The translations under genes were made by a program, and so were the position numbers. A stretch of DNA of 64,000 nucleotides from Taenia hydatigena (Eukaryota; Platyhelminthes; Cestoda; Cyclophyllidea; Taeniidae): contig JADWOT020001396.1 in assembly GCA_036345935.2 (NCBI GenBank), positions 22,927 through 86,926 on the forward strand. Reading direction: 5' to 3'. The notes under the pieces are model-generated. The model searched no databases. It saw only the letters and a program-made list of their open reading frames with translations, and was not told the DNA's origin. Within the stretch, counting starts at the first letter, position 1. Each line of letters opens with the position of its first letter. Positions 14,601-26,640 of the stretch are shown here, one piece after another.

Positions 14601-15100
14601 TGTCGATATATTACTAAATGCCGAGACTAATTTTTCCTAAAAAATTGTCGAAATCAGAGGTGGCTTTAGCAGCAGAAAAGTGCTCATTGATCACCGTTGC
14701 ATACGCAACGATGTGGGTTTGCACAAATATGCATCTAATTAAGAATTCTCGGCTTTAAATAAAACTCACTAAGGAGATTTTGGTGTCAAGTTTCTGGTGA
14801 AATGGGTGGTAACTCGAGATGATTTACTATGCATATATAAGGTGATTAGATAAAGTAATTGCCCGTCTCCATTGATTAAAATGGTGTGGCTGATAATGAG
14901 TTTTGCCGGTAATTATGCTGGCTGATTTTACACGCTCAATGACCCCTTTTTTGCAAGGGTAAATTGTGTTGCTCATTTCCTCTCGCCTGCGATAAACAAG
15001 GTGGTGGAAGCTAAGATGCTGATCTAACCGTGCAGTTGCTCACTTGCTTGCAAGCACTTCTATAGTGTGCCAGTTGGTAATGCCTCTGCCTGTCAATAAG
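11680..15100 (-). repeat. Right arm of large inverted duplication
   Basis: Reverse-complement partner of 5170-8520; see the anchors given for the left arm. The outer end is traceable to about 15030-15100, which pairs with 5180-5270 although similarity is low there. The inner end stops near 11690, just beyond a shared block around GGGTGGATTT. The arms face each other across a spacer of about 3.2 kb that holds the 515-bp repeat. Confidence 0.8.
12130..13671 (-). pseudogene. C2H2 zinc-finger gene, right copy, decayed
   Basis: Counterpart of the left copy on the opposite strand. Exons run 13671-13599, 13230-12999, 12730-12659, 12576-12490, 12370-12262 and 12188-12130. Lengths are 73, 232, 72, 87, 109 and 59, against 73, 233, 75, 87, 106 and 59 in the left copy, so phases are kept. 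Exon 2 has a perfect C-P-I-C half-finger, but its last His is Pro. Exon 3 has the second Cys that the left copy lost, but Arg for the first. Exon 4 has Gln for its first zinc-binding His. Exon 5 keeps CTEC, x12, HIRSH. In-frame stops lie in exon 2 (two TAA), exon 3 (TAG), exon 5 (TAA) and exon 6 (TAA). None is shared with the left copy, so the genes died separately. Transcription would converge with the left copy. Confidence 0.7.
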
Positions 15101-18100
15101 CAAGACAAGGTGTCGGCCTTTGCAACTGCAACACGTAATTTTGTATTACACAAAACTATGTAAGATAGTGGTTACACCAAACAGACAAAAGTATGAAGAA
15201 CCCATGCCTGTCGCATGGCGCATATATTTGCTGACTGTGCGCATTAGTTGCCTTAAGTTTGAAGAGCTGTTAATTCTTTTGCAAAGTGCTATAGCTTTCC
15301 CTTTTTCAATTACAATTGAGAAGGGCTACATTGTCTGTAATTTTTGCTAGCGCAACTTGCGTGGCTGTATTATTTGTCTCGCTACCTAAAAGCATGCAAA
15401 ATCCAGAAGCGTCATTATTGCTTTCAGCTCGTGTTTGCCCACCTTGGAGCCTACGAAGTTAGCTAGTGATTTGCAAGGTAAAGTGATTTCTGCGATGAAA
15501 GTCATGCGCTAATACGTCATCAGCAGCAGAACTCAAAAAAATGACTGGATTAAGGTGCTTAAGGAGTATGCTCATGCTTCACAATTGTAGTAATTCCAGT
15601 TTCTGAATTTATTGGCAGTATAAAGTGTTTACAGTTTCAATTCGATGGCGCCTGATGAGCCTCGTAGTCAAATGGGGATGGTGAAATGACGGATGTTTCC
15701 TTATTAGGCTACTTTCTACCACTGTTTCTTCCCCTTGATTATTATTATAGAACTGGTATCAATGCATTACCATGCTGAAGTGGATGTCTTTTTAGGTGCT
15801 CTTACGTCAACCGAGACTAGGTTAAAGAAACTCTTCCCAAAGTTCAGAACGAGGTAGGATCTAATCGTACTTTAAAGTGCATAACGGGGAAAATCGGCCG
15901 CCGAAGGAGAGAGAAGGTTTGCAAGAAAAAATCCTTTTATATGCAGCGACACTCGCGCCCGGATCAAAGACTCTCCATACCACCCTGAAGCTGAATGATT
16001 GCGCTTGGTCCGTCTAAATAGGTACAAGGTACTTCTAAAGAAGTTGTAGAAGAACCGTGTCTCTCACCATTGTCTTTAACATCTTCCCGTTGACGGGCTG
16101 GCGAATAAAGCAGCGGCACGTGCGGCGAGTCACTTAATATACCGTTTGGCTTTGTCTTATTTCCAAGAGGAATAAGCAGAGTGATGCACGGTCGCGTAAG
16201 GCTGAAATACTTTGCATCTCAAATGCATTGCTGATTAAGTGGATGGAGTTGAGCTACACCTCAAGTCGTGAGTCACATTGTGCTCTTGCAAGAACGAGCC
16301 TTATCCTTCTTGAGCTTATGCTGCTAAACCAAAGAACGCTATGAATAGTGTGGCACATAACTTACTTTCACTCATTTTTCTGAATCCCAGGCGCGATAAT
16401 CCTGCAGTTTATGCAGTTGGTAGCACAGTGGTATGAGATCAATTGCGTCTGTCATTGCAAACATATAGGGTCAGTCTGCGAGTTGCCAGGATCCATTTCA
16501 TTTGAGCAACCTTATGAGTTCTTTGCCAGCAAGCCTTGTTTGATAAGTCGAAAATCTTATGCGCGCGAATGAGCAGTCGCGAACGGAGGCATTCACAACC
16601 GCTACAGTGTTGTACCATTGCAAATGAATTCGTTTGCCACAGACTTCCTCTTGAAGAGGGCTATGCATCACAAAACACGCATCAGACTTGCAGTATGTTC
16701 CAGAATTGATAGAGATAATTATCCCGATTACTTTGATTCATCAAATTATCCTAGACCGTATTGTGCAGCAAGCTACAATTGGTAAGAAAACTTGTTCAAA
16801 GAGAAGCAAATGAGTAAACACTGGAAATGGCGAGGACTATCCACAATGCAAAATTTTTGGAAGTTTACGTTCACCAACTTAGCGCTAAGTTGAATTCATG
16901 CTTGCACCTTGTTGCGTCCAAGACAGAACATCGTCAATCAACTTGGAGGTCTTAAGACAGGCAGGAACCTACAATTTCAACTTTGAAGCAAAATCAAACA
17001 GCACATTATTGCGAGTCCTTTATTAAGCTCATTCGCTCCGACAATCTTTAGGTTAAGCAAAACAGATATTTCTTTTGCAAAATGAGCTTAATTGTCCCAC
17101 AAACTCCACCACGAACTATCTGCTTATTTTGTTTCGATGACAAATGCAACCCAGGAAATCTCCGTTACGCCTGGCGAATCGCACTCTGCGCGAACAGGTC
17201 AACTAAAAGATGGCAAGCATGTGTGGGATGATATTATAAAGTGATGCGACAAAGTTGAAGGTAAAAATTAGGAATGGAATGATTTGATCACTAGCACCTC
17301 AATTGTTCGCCACTCGGATCAAAATGAATTCCGATTCACTTGATATTTTATGTTTATAATTTGAGGCGAAATCTCGAACCATAAACATGCATATCTATGC
17401 AGACTAACATAGGCATAAATGTATGCACGTGTATTTACCTAGATATAAAGAAAAATAAAAAGCGTGCATTGAAGTAGAATAAAGCCTAATATTGTGGTCA
17501 CGATACACATGTACTTGTTATAAGGTGGCAATTCAGAGCATCACAGGGCATGTTGCGCATTCGTGCAGAGCTACTTTGGTGAAGAGCATGTCTCTCAACA
17601 GAGATTACAGTGCCTATAGTAAATCAAACGCAGATGATTAGCAGTCGCTTATTTATCTTAGCCTTTGAGCAACATATGCATGTGCCAGGGCCTACCATAC
17701 TTTACTTGCCTCTTCGTTAACTTCCAAACGATGAGCTACCTCTTAACTTAGTTTCCGCAGCGTAGGGTACGAAGCTGCTTTTCAATGAAGACTACTAGAA
17801 TAGTAGACATTTTGGAAGGCCAAAACCATTGCTTTTTATTCTACAAAGCAATGCCAGGAATAGAAGGAGTAACAAGCAGTTTTATCTAAAACACCTAAAT
17901 CTTAGTTTTATTTTAGTATCGATCAGCCCCACTGATAGCTCTTTACTTTTTGTTCCTGCACAACAATGTTTTGCGCCAAGAACAGACGACATTTCACAAA
18001 GTGAGATCGGATCCTTGACCGATTATTGCTACTCAGACATGCTTACTAATCCTATTTGACGAGAATAAGAAGACTTAAGGGATCCTGGTCCTAAAATACT

Positions 18101-19290
18101 CTCTGCTTCAGGAGATTCCAAATAAACCTTATGACAAGGTAAGAATTGATTGTCCGCTTTTCTCCTCAAGAGTCCATTTAAACAACGCAGGTGCTATAAA
18201 TGGCCTAGCAATCAGAACAATAGCTGAGAGAGCTTTTATGGTCAAAATATTTCTTGAATTCTACAATTTTAATTCAACCTGATTCAGAAGTGCTTTACGG
18301 TGGATGCAGTGATAGCTAGAGTCCAAGCCTGAATATTTTAGAAGTCTGTTAATCTCATTCGGATTCCTAGCCTGCCTTTGTCTACTTGGGCTACAAGTTT
18401 AGCCATTAAGACCTTAGAAAGAGCTTGAAAAAGGCGTTTTGGGTGTTAAACATTGATAGTCACAGCCTTAAAGGGCACTTGTCCGAGAAGTGTTTTCTTA
18501 GGTTTCGCTCTCGTTTTTGCCTATAATTGCCAAACACTTAGCCGCGTGCATTTGACTCTCTGAGCATTTGATACCTCACCGAGAGACTTCATCCTGACTG
18601 AGTAATAAAGATGGCTTGAATGCAAGCATCCGAAGGTTTCGATAAGCTGTTAAAGCCGATGTGGCTATCGGGAACTGCGTAGGTTGTTCTATTGCTACGG
18701 TATTGATGAGCGAGTCACATGCGTCTACTTAAGATGATTTAACAGAACCGCAACTTCTTATGCTAACGAAAAAGTGTCTGATGCCTATCAAAACCAGCCT
18801 GCCTCCTAGTTTGGATTGCTATCCCTCACGCATCCCATCTGAGTAAGTCGTTTGTTAGAAAAGTTAGCCAAGCGATTCTTGGCACGATCAAGAGACTTAA
18901 GTAGGGTCCATGTCTTAGTCACTGTTCTCGCGCCGTTTTATCCAATGAATTTGCTCCTTCTGGACTTTTTGCATTTTTTACAACACAAGTGCACCCATAC
19001 TGCTGACGTGGTCCACTGCAATGCGACGCAATGTTTGCTTTACATTGGCCAAGCACCGCTTAACTAATTTTGCATAGACTATTCCATATTAGAGTTTCTA
19101 CAACTTATATCTGCTGTTCCTGAGCGATTAGTCTTAGTCCTTGCTTAATCATTAGCTTTAACTAAAAAAAAACTGATATGAAGATCTCAACACCTGCATA
19201 TTTTGCATTTCACTCAAGTAATCTGAGCCACATATCTGTAAAGCAGAAGAGACCAAGTCTTCACAATGTAGAGCCACTGTGAATTTTGTC
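15101..19290. other. No gene recognised
   Basis: About 4.2 kb in which I find no convincing exon, finger motif or repeat. A faint tRNA A-box-like string near 16413-16425 lacks a proper B box and is not called. Confidence 0.45.
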
Positions 19291-19299
19291 TGTTAGGCG

Positions 19300-20240
19300 A
19301 CCTACAGAAATGGTATGAGCGTAAGTGTTCACGCATTGCTTCCCATGTGGATATTCTGCAAAGCAATTTATGCAGTAGAGGCACATTTCTGGATCCTCCA
19401 TTATTTTGACTGATGCATTGTAAATAAAGCATGATTTAGGAGAGCTTGGGTGGGATGCCAAAGCTATGATTGAGGGACAGGGCACACACTGATCCCACGA
19501 ATATGTGTCCTGCCAAAATGGATAAGAAGAGAATTAAAAGCCTACGAATTGAACGAATTACAGAAGGCACGCATTGTGAATCCGGACTATTTTTTGCGGT
19601 TTGAAGGAGAGAATTGTACTACTTTCAACAATTATACGGGCAGGAACCAAAAAAGCAGAGCGGGTAGTTCAAGTCCAATCGCATTTTTGATGACATAAAA
19701 GCAACCCGAATTTACTTCGATACATTGAGCCCACGGGACAACGTACCTCAAGGATCGTTGAAATACATTGAGTGTTAAACGAGACGATGCGATCATGCTG
19801 CGACTTGCGTAATTCGGCCATCTGATGCGTAAGATTGTTAGCATCACGATTCAAACAGGCGCTTATCCATTTGTAACCTGACTCAACAGACATCTACATA
19901 AACACCCGTACCTATGCACAAAAACATAATTCACGTATGTATGCGTTTGTGCAAAATGATTTGCATGCGCAAATGGGAAGGTACCTTAGAATAAACAATG
20001 CCCACAGTTATAATCCAAAAGCATATGTGCGAGCTGTCAGGCAGCTCTTTTAAATGGCGCAAAACACTGTGCATCTGAAGACGTCCATTTTAGTAAAGAG
20101 GAAGGCGCGTTGTTTAAGACGCTTAAAGAGAAACCATGGTGAATCCAAAAGACAGTAAGGGATCTCTTGAATCCGGCCTCAAGCTTTCATATGGTTGGAA
20201 CGCAGAGAAGCGGTAGTAGCGTGTTCGGCCAAAACTGTGA
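19300..20240 (-). pseudogene. C2H2 zinc-finger gene, third copy, most decayed
   Basis: A third, more diverged copy of the zinc-finger gene. Exon 2 sequence lies at about 20200-20030: I-Q-E-I-P-Y-C… corresponds to V-Q-E-V-L-C-S in the left copy, and D-V-F-R-C-T-V-F-C to H-G-Y-R-C-P-I-C-F in the right copy; a TAA follows soon after. Exon 3 lies at about 19750-19687 (C-P-V-G…YRSKFGLLLCHQK against RSYGMLLWHQK). Exon 5 lies at about 19410-19320: CLYCINC…, then TWEAMREHLRSYHFC against TFEAMLEHMRSHHFC, with one base missing between the two halves. The exon 4 region at about 19560-19500 is recognisable only as DNA. Clearly non-functional. Confidence 0.6.
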
Positions 20241-20249
20241 GCCATGCAG

Positions 20250-22480
20250 GCATATAGCTGAAGTTCGCCAAAAATCTCTTGCTTGTTTAATATGTCCTCC
20301 GAATGATGAGCTATTGTTTGAGTTCAGACTCCCTCGCAACCGCTAGAAATTTATTTGTCAAAGCGCTTATAAAGAACAATGCCAGAAAGGCTGTATTTTG
20401 CGGGCTAAATCCAATGTCCTATCAATTTCGCCAGCGAGAAGGTAAGAAGTGTTTTGCTAATTAACGAAGCATGAGCATTAGAAGAAGAGCAGTGAGCTGC
20501 GGTTTCAAGTAATCCGAAATTAGTGTTTATAGAGGAAGACATTAATCATCCTGATTGCTCTGTTCTCGTTATTTTGTCCTGGCATTGCATTGTGTCAAGA
20601 GCATTCCCAACACATTACACGCGGGTTTTGAATCCTTTACTGATTATGGCCATTAATCTCCAATGCCAATTGAACAGGTATGATTCGGTGTTAGGGTGAA
20701 AATTGTATTGACTCAGAAAAACACCTTCTCTTTTGTACTCTTCCATGCTCCGGTTGTTTGAGATGAGATTCGCTAGACAGGACTTGCTTGCTGCTGGCCA
20801 AATGCGAATCCACGGCATAGACTATAAATTATGGAATTAGATACTTAAATTTTCCGATCGATGCGCTTCCTAAGTTTATAAACCGCTTCTAAGCTGATAG
20901 CATGCTTTTGAGAAGAATAAGGCTTGTTTGTCTAGAGGTGAAGTGTGTCCCAAGGCATTTGGTAGTGTCCGACTGCTCCAGTCAGTTGACGAAGCCTTGA
21001 AGATGTGAATTTTTAAAACAACTCCTAATATTGTTGCCCATAGTAAAATGTTGGACATGGGATATATAGGAACGACAACCAAAAAGAGATACATCAATGA
21101 GATAATCACCGATTCAGTGACTAGTAGATCCTTATCCTTATTCCTCTTTCACATTCTTACCCACAGGTGCTTAATATCTTTTAATTATTTCTTGCGAATC
21201 GCACGACAGGGAAAAATGAGGGCCAGAAGTCATACGAGTTTTGCTGCTTCATTGTAGTAAAGTCAGTGTAGGTTATTGCCTTCAGCTTGGTCGTCAACAG
21301 TAGAGGCCATGGATTTGGGACATACTCCATCTTTCCTTTTAAGGTAGCAATTGTGACATTTGAAAGCATGTGCAACGTCTTCTCTGGCCTTTAAAATGCA
21401 TCTCAACTAATTCCGGTTCATAAGCTGCACGAATTTTGATTCTGATCATGATCATGGTGTGCGGAAGCACAATCCTTATTCTCATGCTGGTAGTTGCTGC
21501 TGGACTCTAAGTCCTCCATTCCCAGTTATTTGTCGTTTTTATCACCAACCAACCAAAGGATTACTTTTGCCCATCCTCTGTGGTGGCCGCTTCATTGGTC
21601 GTATTAACATGACTTTGCACGGTCCAGTTTCTCAAACGGTTGATACGCTACTTTTAAACATGTGTTTGTTATTTGGTATATCTGTTCTTTAGCAATTTAC
21701 AATCGTATCAGCTGTGGACGCGTCGACTTCCTAGAAAGCTAAAGTGGCTCCAGCAACTGATGTGCGTTCACTGATCATTAGGTTGAGCGATTAATTCCGC
21801 ATAAATCTCCTTAAAACTGAGCAGATTTCTTGACCGAAATGAACTTTTTGAGTAGCTTTTGGCTGTATGGTTGTACGTTCGGCTGTACGCTGGTAGGAGG
21901 AACTGCAACAATGTGACTTCACTGTGCAGTACAGGAAAAAAGACTCGCACAGCAACGCGGATGCATTATTTCGCAGACCTCTCTCAGTGGAAAGGCACAG
22001 AGGTCTAGTGGAAACCATATTTTTAAGCGAGCCAACTAATTAGTGGAGAAACACACAGAGTACAGATCCCTACACGTCCCTGGTATACGACAGGTTTCTG
22101 GCATCTTTACTTATTTGCCATCATCTTGTACAAGTGATGTAAATAGTAATAAATAGATGATTTTGTTTCCGCAATTGGTCATCACCTTTCATCGGTAACC
22201 ATCCTCTTCTTACTACTACTTTAGCTTAAAACTCCCAAGCCCCTTTGGTTAATGTAAAAGGATTGAGGATCCAATTGATAATGTCTAACACCTTGTCGCG
22301 ACTGGGTTATACACACCCAATCCAACTTAAGGGTATGCTAGATGATAGTCTAACTTAGACCAAATAAACATGGCTTACCAGCAATAGTAGCATTAAACGA
22401 TTTTCTTTCCTCACGTTTCTTAAGTTGGTTCCGCTTATACGCACCTGCTAAAATGCATAGCCATACACCTGTAAGCACAC
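20250..22480. other. No gene recognised
   Basis: No convincing coding exon, finger or repeat found. Short open frames on both strands look incidental. Confidence 0.4.
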
Positions 22481-22520
22481 AAAAATGTGTACACTAGCAG
22501 AGCACCAGAAACTACTAGCG

Positions 22521-22577
22521 TTCCACTGGCCTCACCCACATGTGTACTAACCCGCACCAACGTAGCACAACCTCCAT
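22521..22577 (+). repeat. 57-bp sub-repeat, copy a
   Basis: Matches 23250-23306 over 57 bases with a single mismatch. The core, beginning ACATGTGTACTAACCCGCAC, also has a diverged relative inside each copy of the 515-bp repeat (11065-11100 and 23145-23180). The two 57-bp copies are 729 bases apart and bracket copy 2 of the 515-bp repeat, as if a roughly 0.73-kb unit had been duplicated in tandem. Confidence 0.85.
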
Positions 22578-22740
22578 GGTGGCACGCAGACCACAGACTG
22601 CCACGTGGCACGGTCGCCAGCGTCTACAAGCCTTCATTGCTCACCCTTTCTTCCCTTTCACTTGCCAAAACACACATCCACTGCATCATCAGAGCAAATA
22701 AGTGCTGGTTCTCTTTCGTCTGCAATCCAATCCTGCCAAT

Positions 22741-23255
22741 CGTAGAGTCACAATCACCTTGACACAATCATTCACACTGATGTGTTTCGGTGCAATTTCC
22801 ACTCGCATGCCCACACGCATGCCTTGGTGGCCATCCAGACGTGCATGGTTTGCAGTGCAGTTGGTGGGCTCACCAAAAGGCTAAAGCATGAAAGCCTTTC
22901 ACATTGGTGACTTATTTGTTTGGAAGAGATAAAGGCCATGGCGATGGCGTCATTGGTTGTAGGGCGATGCGTGATGAGAAGTGGCATGGGTGTAAAGGCG
23001 TGCCACTTATGAGTAGGGAAGGAGGCGCACGAGTGATAAGGAGGAGGAGGAGGGTAATGTTGGGTGTGGAGTAGGAAAGGACAAATGAATAAAGTGGGCC
23101 AGCAACCGCGCGTCCCCAGGCTTTCCACTATGCTGCATCACGCATGTACTAACCCGCATCGACGTAGCACCACCTCAATGGCTGGACGGACACCAGAGGT
23201 CTCTACGCCGCATCATCGCTGCCTGCGTGCACACCAGCGACTGCGAGCTTTCCAC
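22741..23255 (+). repeat. 515-bp near-identical direct repeat, copy 2
   Basis: Partner of 10661-11175 (7 differences, no gaps). This copy is embedded in related sequence: a 57-bp element precedes it and another overlaps its end. It is therefore the likelier source or the more complete locus, and copy 1 the inserted or trimmed derivative. No transposase, long terminal repeat or poly-A tail accompanies it. Confidence 0.92.
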
Positions 23256-23306
23256 TGGCGTCACCCACATGTGTACTAACCCGCACCAACGTAGCACAAC
23301 CTCCAT
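23250..23306 (+). repeat. 57-bp sub-repeat, copy b
   Basis: Second copy of the element at 22521-22577 (one C/G difference), running out of the end of the 515-bp repeat. Beyond 23306 the sequences are unrelated. Confidence 0.85.
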
Positions 23307-23309
23307 TTT

Positions 23310-25320
23310 GCTATCTCTGTTTATTAGATCCTGTCGATGTTCAAATTAATATCTATATGTTTATAATCATCCTATCCTTGTTGTCATGTGACCGGTCAGC
23401 GTGCATTTATTACGCTCCTCTTTTAGCTCATTTTGCCTGACTGGGCGCTTAAATGCTCTTCGTTCTATTCTGAGTTGCTGCATCAATGCTGTCTAGCTCC
23501 ATTTCTTGATGATATGTGCTTATTTTTTTTGAAATCAAAGAGTGTAGACAACCCTAGGCCCTTGTTCCGTCAATTAACAATCAAACTTGTAAATGGGGTC
23601 ACGCTGCAAATATTGTATGGTCTTCAAATGCGCATTAAGTGAACCGCTATGGCTCCGACAATCGCAGGTTATACCCTATTCCATGATCTGTTTGATTATC
23701 GGGGGAGAGGGAAAAGAGGCTCTGTATACTCTGAGACTGTTTATCATCGGTTTTATTCCTCCCCAATCGATCTAGTAGAAGTCATTAAATCTACAAATCG
23801 ACCTCTATAAATACTAAAGGGCCTACCATGCCGCCGAGTGACGTCTAAACTCGAATAAGATGGATATGAAGCTCACCATTGATCCACATCGACAATAGGG
23901 TTCTCGCTTTTACGTGAGCTGATCTAGAGTTCGATTTAGAATAATGTCTAGGACCCCGTTTCATGTTGCGTCCAAAATGAAATCCAACACAGTGATTGCT
24001 CACAATTGTCAAGACACTTGGAACACGTGATGTAGTAATGCTTCGAATTTTAGCAAGCGCGTATCGCCTTACTGCTGCGTAAATGTGGGCCTGCCTCACT
24101 ATTAATAGAAAGTTTTAAGTACTATAGATAATCTTTTTTGCTTATTCCCAAGCTGTAATTGCTTTTCATCGTGAACATTTGGGGCCTAGTTACACATTAA
24201 AAGGTTTATTATGGATAAATTAAGTGCATAAATGCCTCTCGCTTTTTAGTATACCATGTTGTGGGAAACGACACGTGTAAATGAGCGCCTAAAATGACAT
24301 ATAGCACTGTCTAACGATGTTTAATGTGAGTCCTAACTATAGTGAGCTAGGGCGATCCCTTTTTTGATTTGAAGATGATGCGCTACCTATGAGGAATGGA
24401 TAAAGCGCATTTATTTTTTTATCCTGTTTGGAGGCAAAAGAACAAAATTCAAATAAATAAAAGTTATACAAAATATTAGCTGATAAACATATTTAATTAT
24501 AATTTTCGCCCCAAAATGCTCATGCGACTTATTCATTTAGAATATACCATACATCGCTCCAAAAACGAAAATAAATACAGACATAAAATACCTCTGCAAG
24601 TTTCAGGATATAAGTCAACTGTAGGTTGCATTTTACGTTAGTCAAAACAAGTCTTTATTTTAACTAGTTTACTCATCATTTTTCGAGGTCATTGGCGGTA
24701 ACTGCTTTCTATCTCGCCGGCATATTTAATTCGTTGCTGCAATGCACTGTCATGGTGATGGCAAAGGTGCGCAATGTAATTTTAAGAACTCGTCTTAACT
24801 ACCGAGGATTACTTGGTGAAACTGGCGTTGTGGCATAGAAAACTCACAAGAATGCATCGCGTCTGACTGAAACATAATTAGCTGAGCATGGGCTCCTTAG
24901 CGATTGATTCTGAATCGGAGTCACTCCGTTGACATTACTTCGCACATGACTCAGGTAAGAATAAATTGCATTTTATGGATTCTTAGCAAACCTCTCATGC
25001 ATAAATTAACAATGGTTACTTAATACTTCGAATTTACCCTTTATTTCTACGATTTTATTTATTAATGAGAAGTAATTTTCCCTTACACGAATTGCAGAAC
25101 CATCAACATCTGCGAGCTGCCTTTAAAAATGCTGGTCAATTCAAGTTATTCGATTGCTACTGGGTTGTAGTTGGAGGCCTTCGAGGCAAGGGAAAACATT
25201 ACAGCACACATGTGAAACAATGGCAAATTAGCTTAAGTGCGCTGTGTTTTATGCTATTCCTACTTTGATCTGAAACTGAATCCAACAAGACCCTTACCGA
25301 CGGTTTGTTACAACACCAAA
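23310..25320. other. No gene recognised; AT-rich
   Basis: Mostly AT-rich sequence, especially 24400-24680, with no convincing exon. The frame at 25065-25268 on the plus strand lacks any recognisable motif. Confidence 0.4.
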
Positions 25321-25329
25321 AAGGCAAGG

Positions 25330-26640
25330 ATCCTGTTAAACTACACCATTTTCTCTTGCGGCTGTAAAAAGAGCTTGATGTGACGAAAATAGCGGAAAAT
25401 GCAAATATCAGCTGCGTCATGCTTTTTGCTCTAATCTAGAAGTAATTAAGGTTCGGCAATAAAGGTTAGGTTATTTCCCTTCCAAGTAGTTGCAGTTCAA
25501 TAGTAAGACATTTGCTGTTTCGGAATGGCCGCGGTGTACTGCCAATGCTTTAGATACGAAAATTGCGATAGCATAGGCAAATAGCTGTGACATATTTCTC
25601 TGGATGTCATCTGCAATTATTTGCTTTCGTACTCAGCTCTTCCTTCCGTCCCTGGCATCTCTAGTGTTTCTCGTGTTGCACGATAAAATTTGGGCACCGC
25701 CGATAGTCGAGGAAGCTTCTTTAATGAAGAAAGCTGAGATGACACAAGCATGCAAAACTGCACCATATTCTGTTCATTTAGGCCCAGAATCAATTAGATT
25801 TAAAGCACAGCAGCCTATTCCATTTAGTAATTACTTGCAGCAGTTTTCGTAATTTGTTGCGAAAACCAGGCTTTGGTCGATGACAAGAGCGCCTAAGTTG
25901 GTGCGAAAAATGGTAATGCGCGAATGCACACACTCAAACAATCGAATTCCTCTGTGCATGTTTTATTCTATAAACGCTTTTAGCAAGGGTCTGGAGCATA
26001 ACGCTTTTGTTTCCTTTTGATCTAACGTTGATCCAAAACGAAGTTTAACATATTGCTCCCTTCCGTAATTGTTTGCGGCATTTCTCTTGATAAGATCTGA
26101 CACTTTTGTATGCTTGGTGTGTGAGTAGCCAATTTTGCAAAAGAAAGCTGTGATAGCACATAAATCTGCAAATTTTACTCCAGGAATGATCAGTATTAGG
26201 GCTCGATAGCAGGTTCCCTGCTGCAATTGCTCGTGGTAGCACTCATTTTGCAATCCCACAATTCCGGTGTGGTCGGGGCAGCGAATTCAGGACTAGCAAG
26301 TGTACAGAGCTCCTTTCACTCTCATCCATGCTGTTTTAGAATTGACCAGAATCAAGAATTAGCTGCTTGTTCTTTTTTCAAAGAGATTGCGAAACTTTTC
26401 ATTTTAAAATGGCTGTTTTGGCAAGGAAAGCTGGAAGATTACGGGCATAGATCGCGGTCACTCGGAAATGAGGTTCAGTAACTTACTTCATTCTGCAAGT
26501 CCTTGCAGCATTTCTCATTACAAAATCTTAAGTGTGAATTGTCTGTATTTGCAAAGAAAACTGAGACAGTAGGGTAATAATAGATGCAAAAGCAGGGTAA
26601 AGTATGCGGGCTCATGCCAAAGCTGGAATGGCTCAGATTA
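25330..26640 (-). repeat. Series of diverged exon-like repeats
   Basis: On the minus strand two blocks are clearly related: about 26600-26480, read as RFCNEKCCKDLQNE and followed by GTAAGT, and about 26160-26040, read as RSYQEKCRKQLRKG. Each is preceded by a pyrimidine/AG acceptor-like stretch and shares the DNA string GAGAAATGC. Two weaker relatives lie at about 26440-26350 and 25410-25330. They look like duplicated exons of one unknown gene, now degraded by frameshifts. I recognise no domain. Confidence 0.45.

Noticed and set aside
16405..16500. Possible tRNA (A-box-like GTTGGTAGCACAGTGG)
   Set aside because: No acceptable B box and no cloverleaf could be folded by eye.
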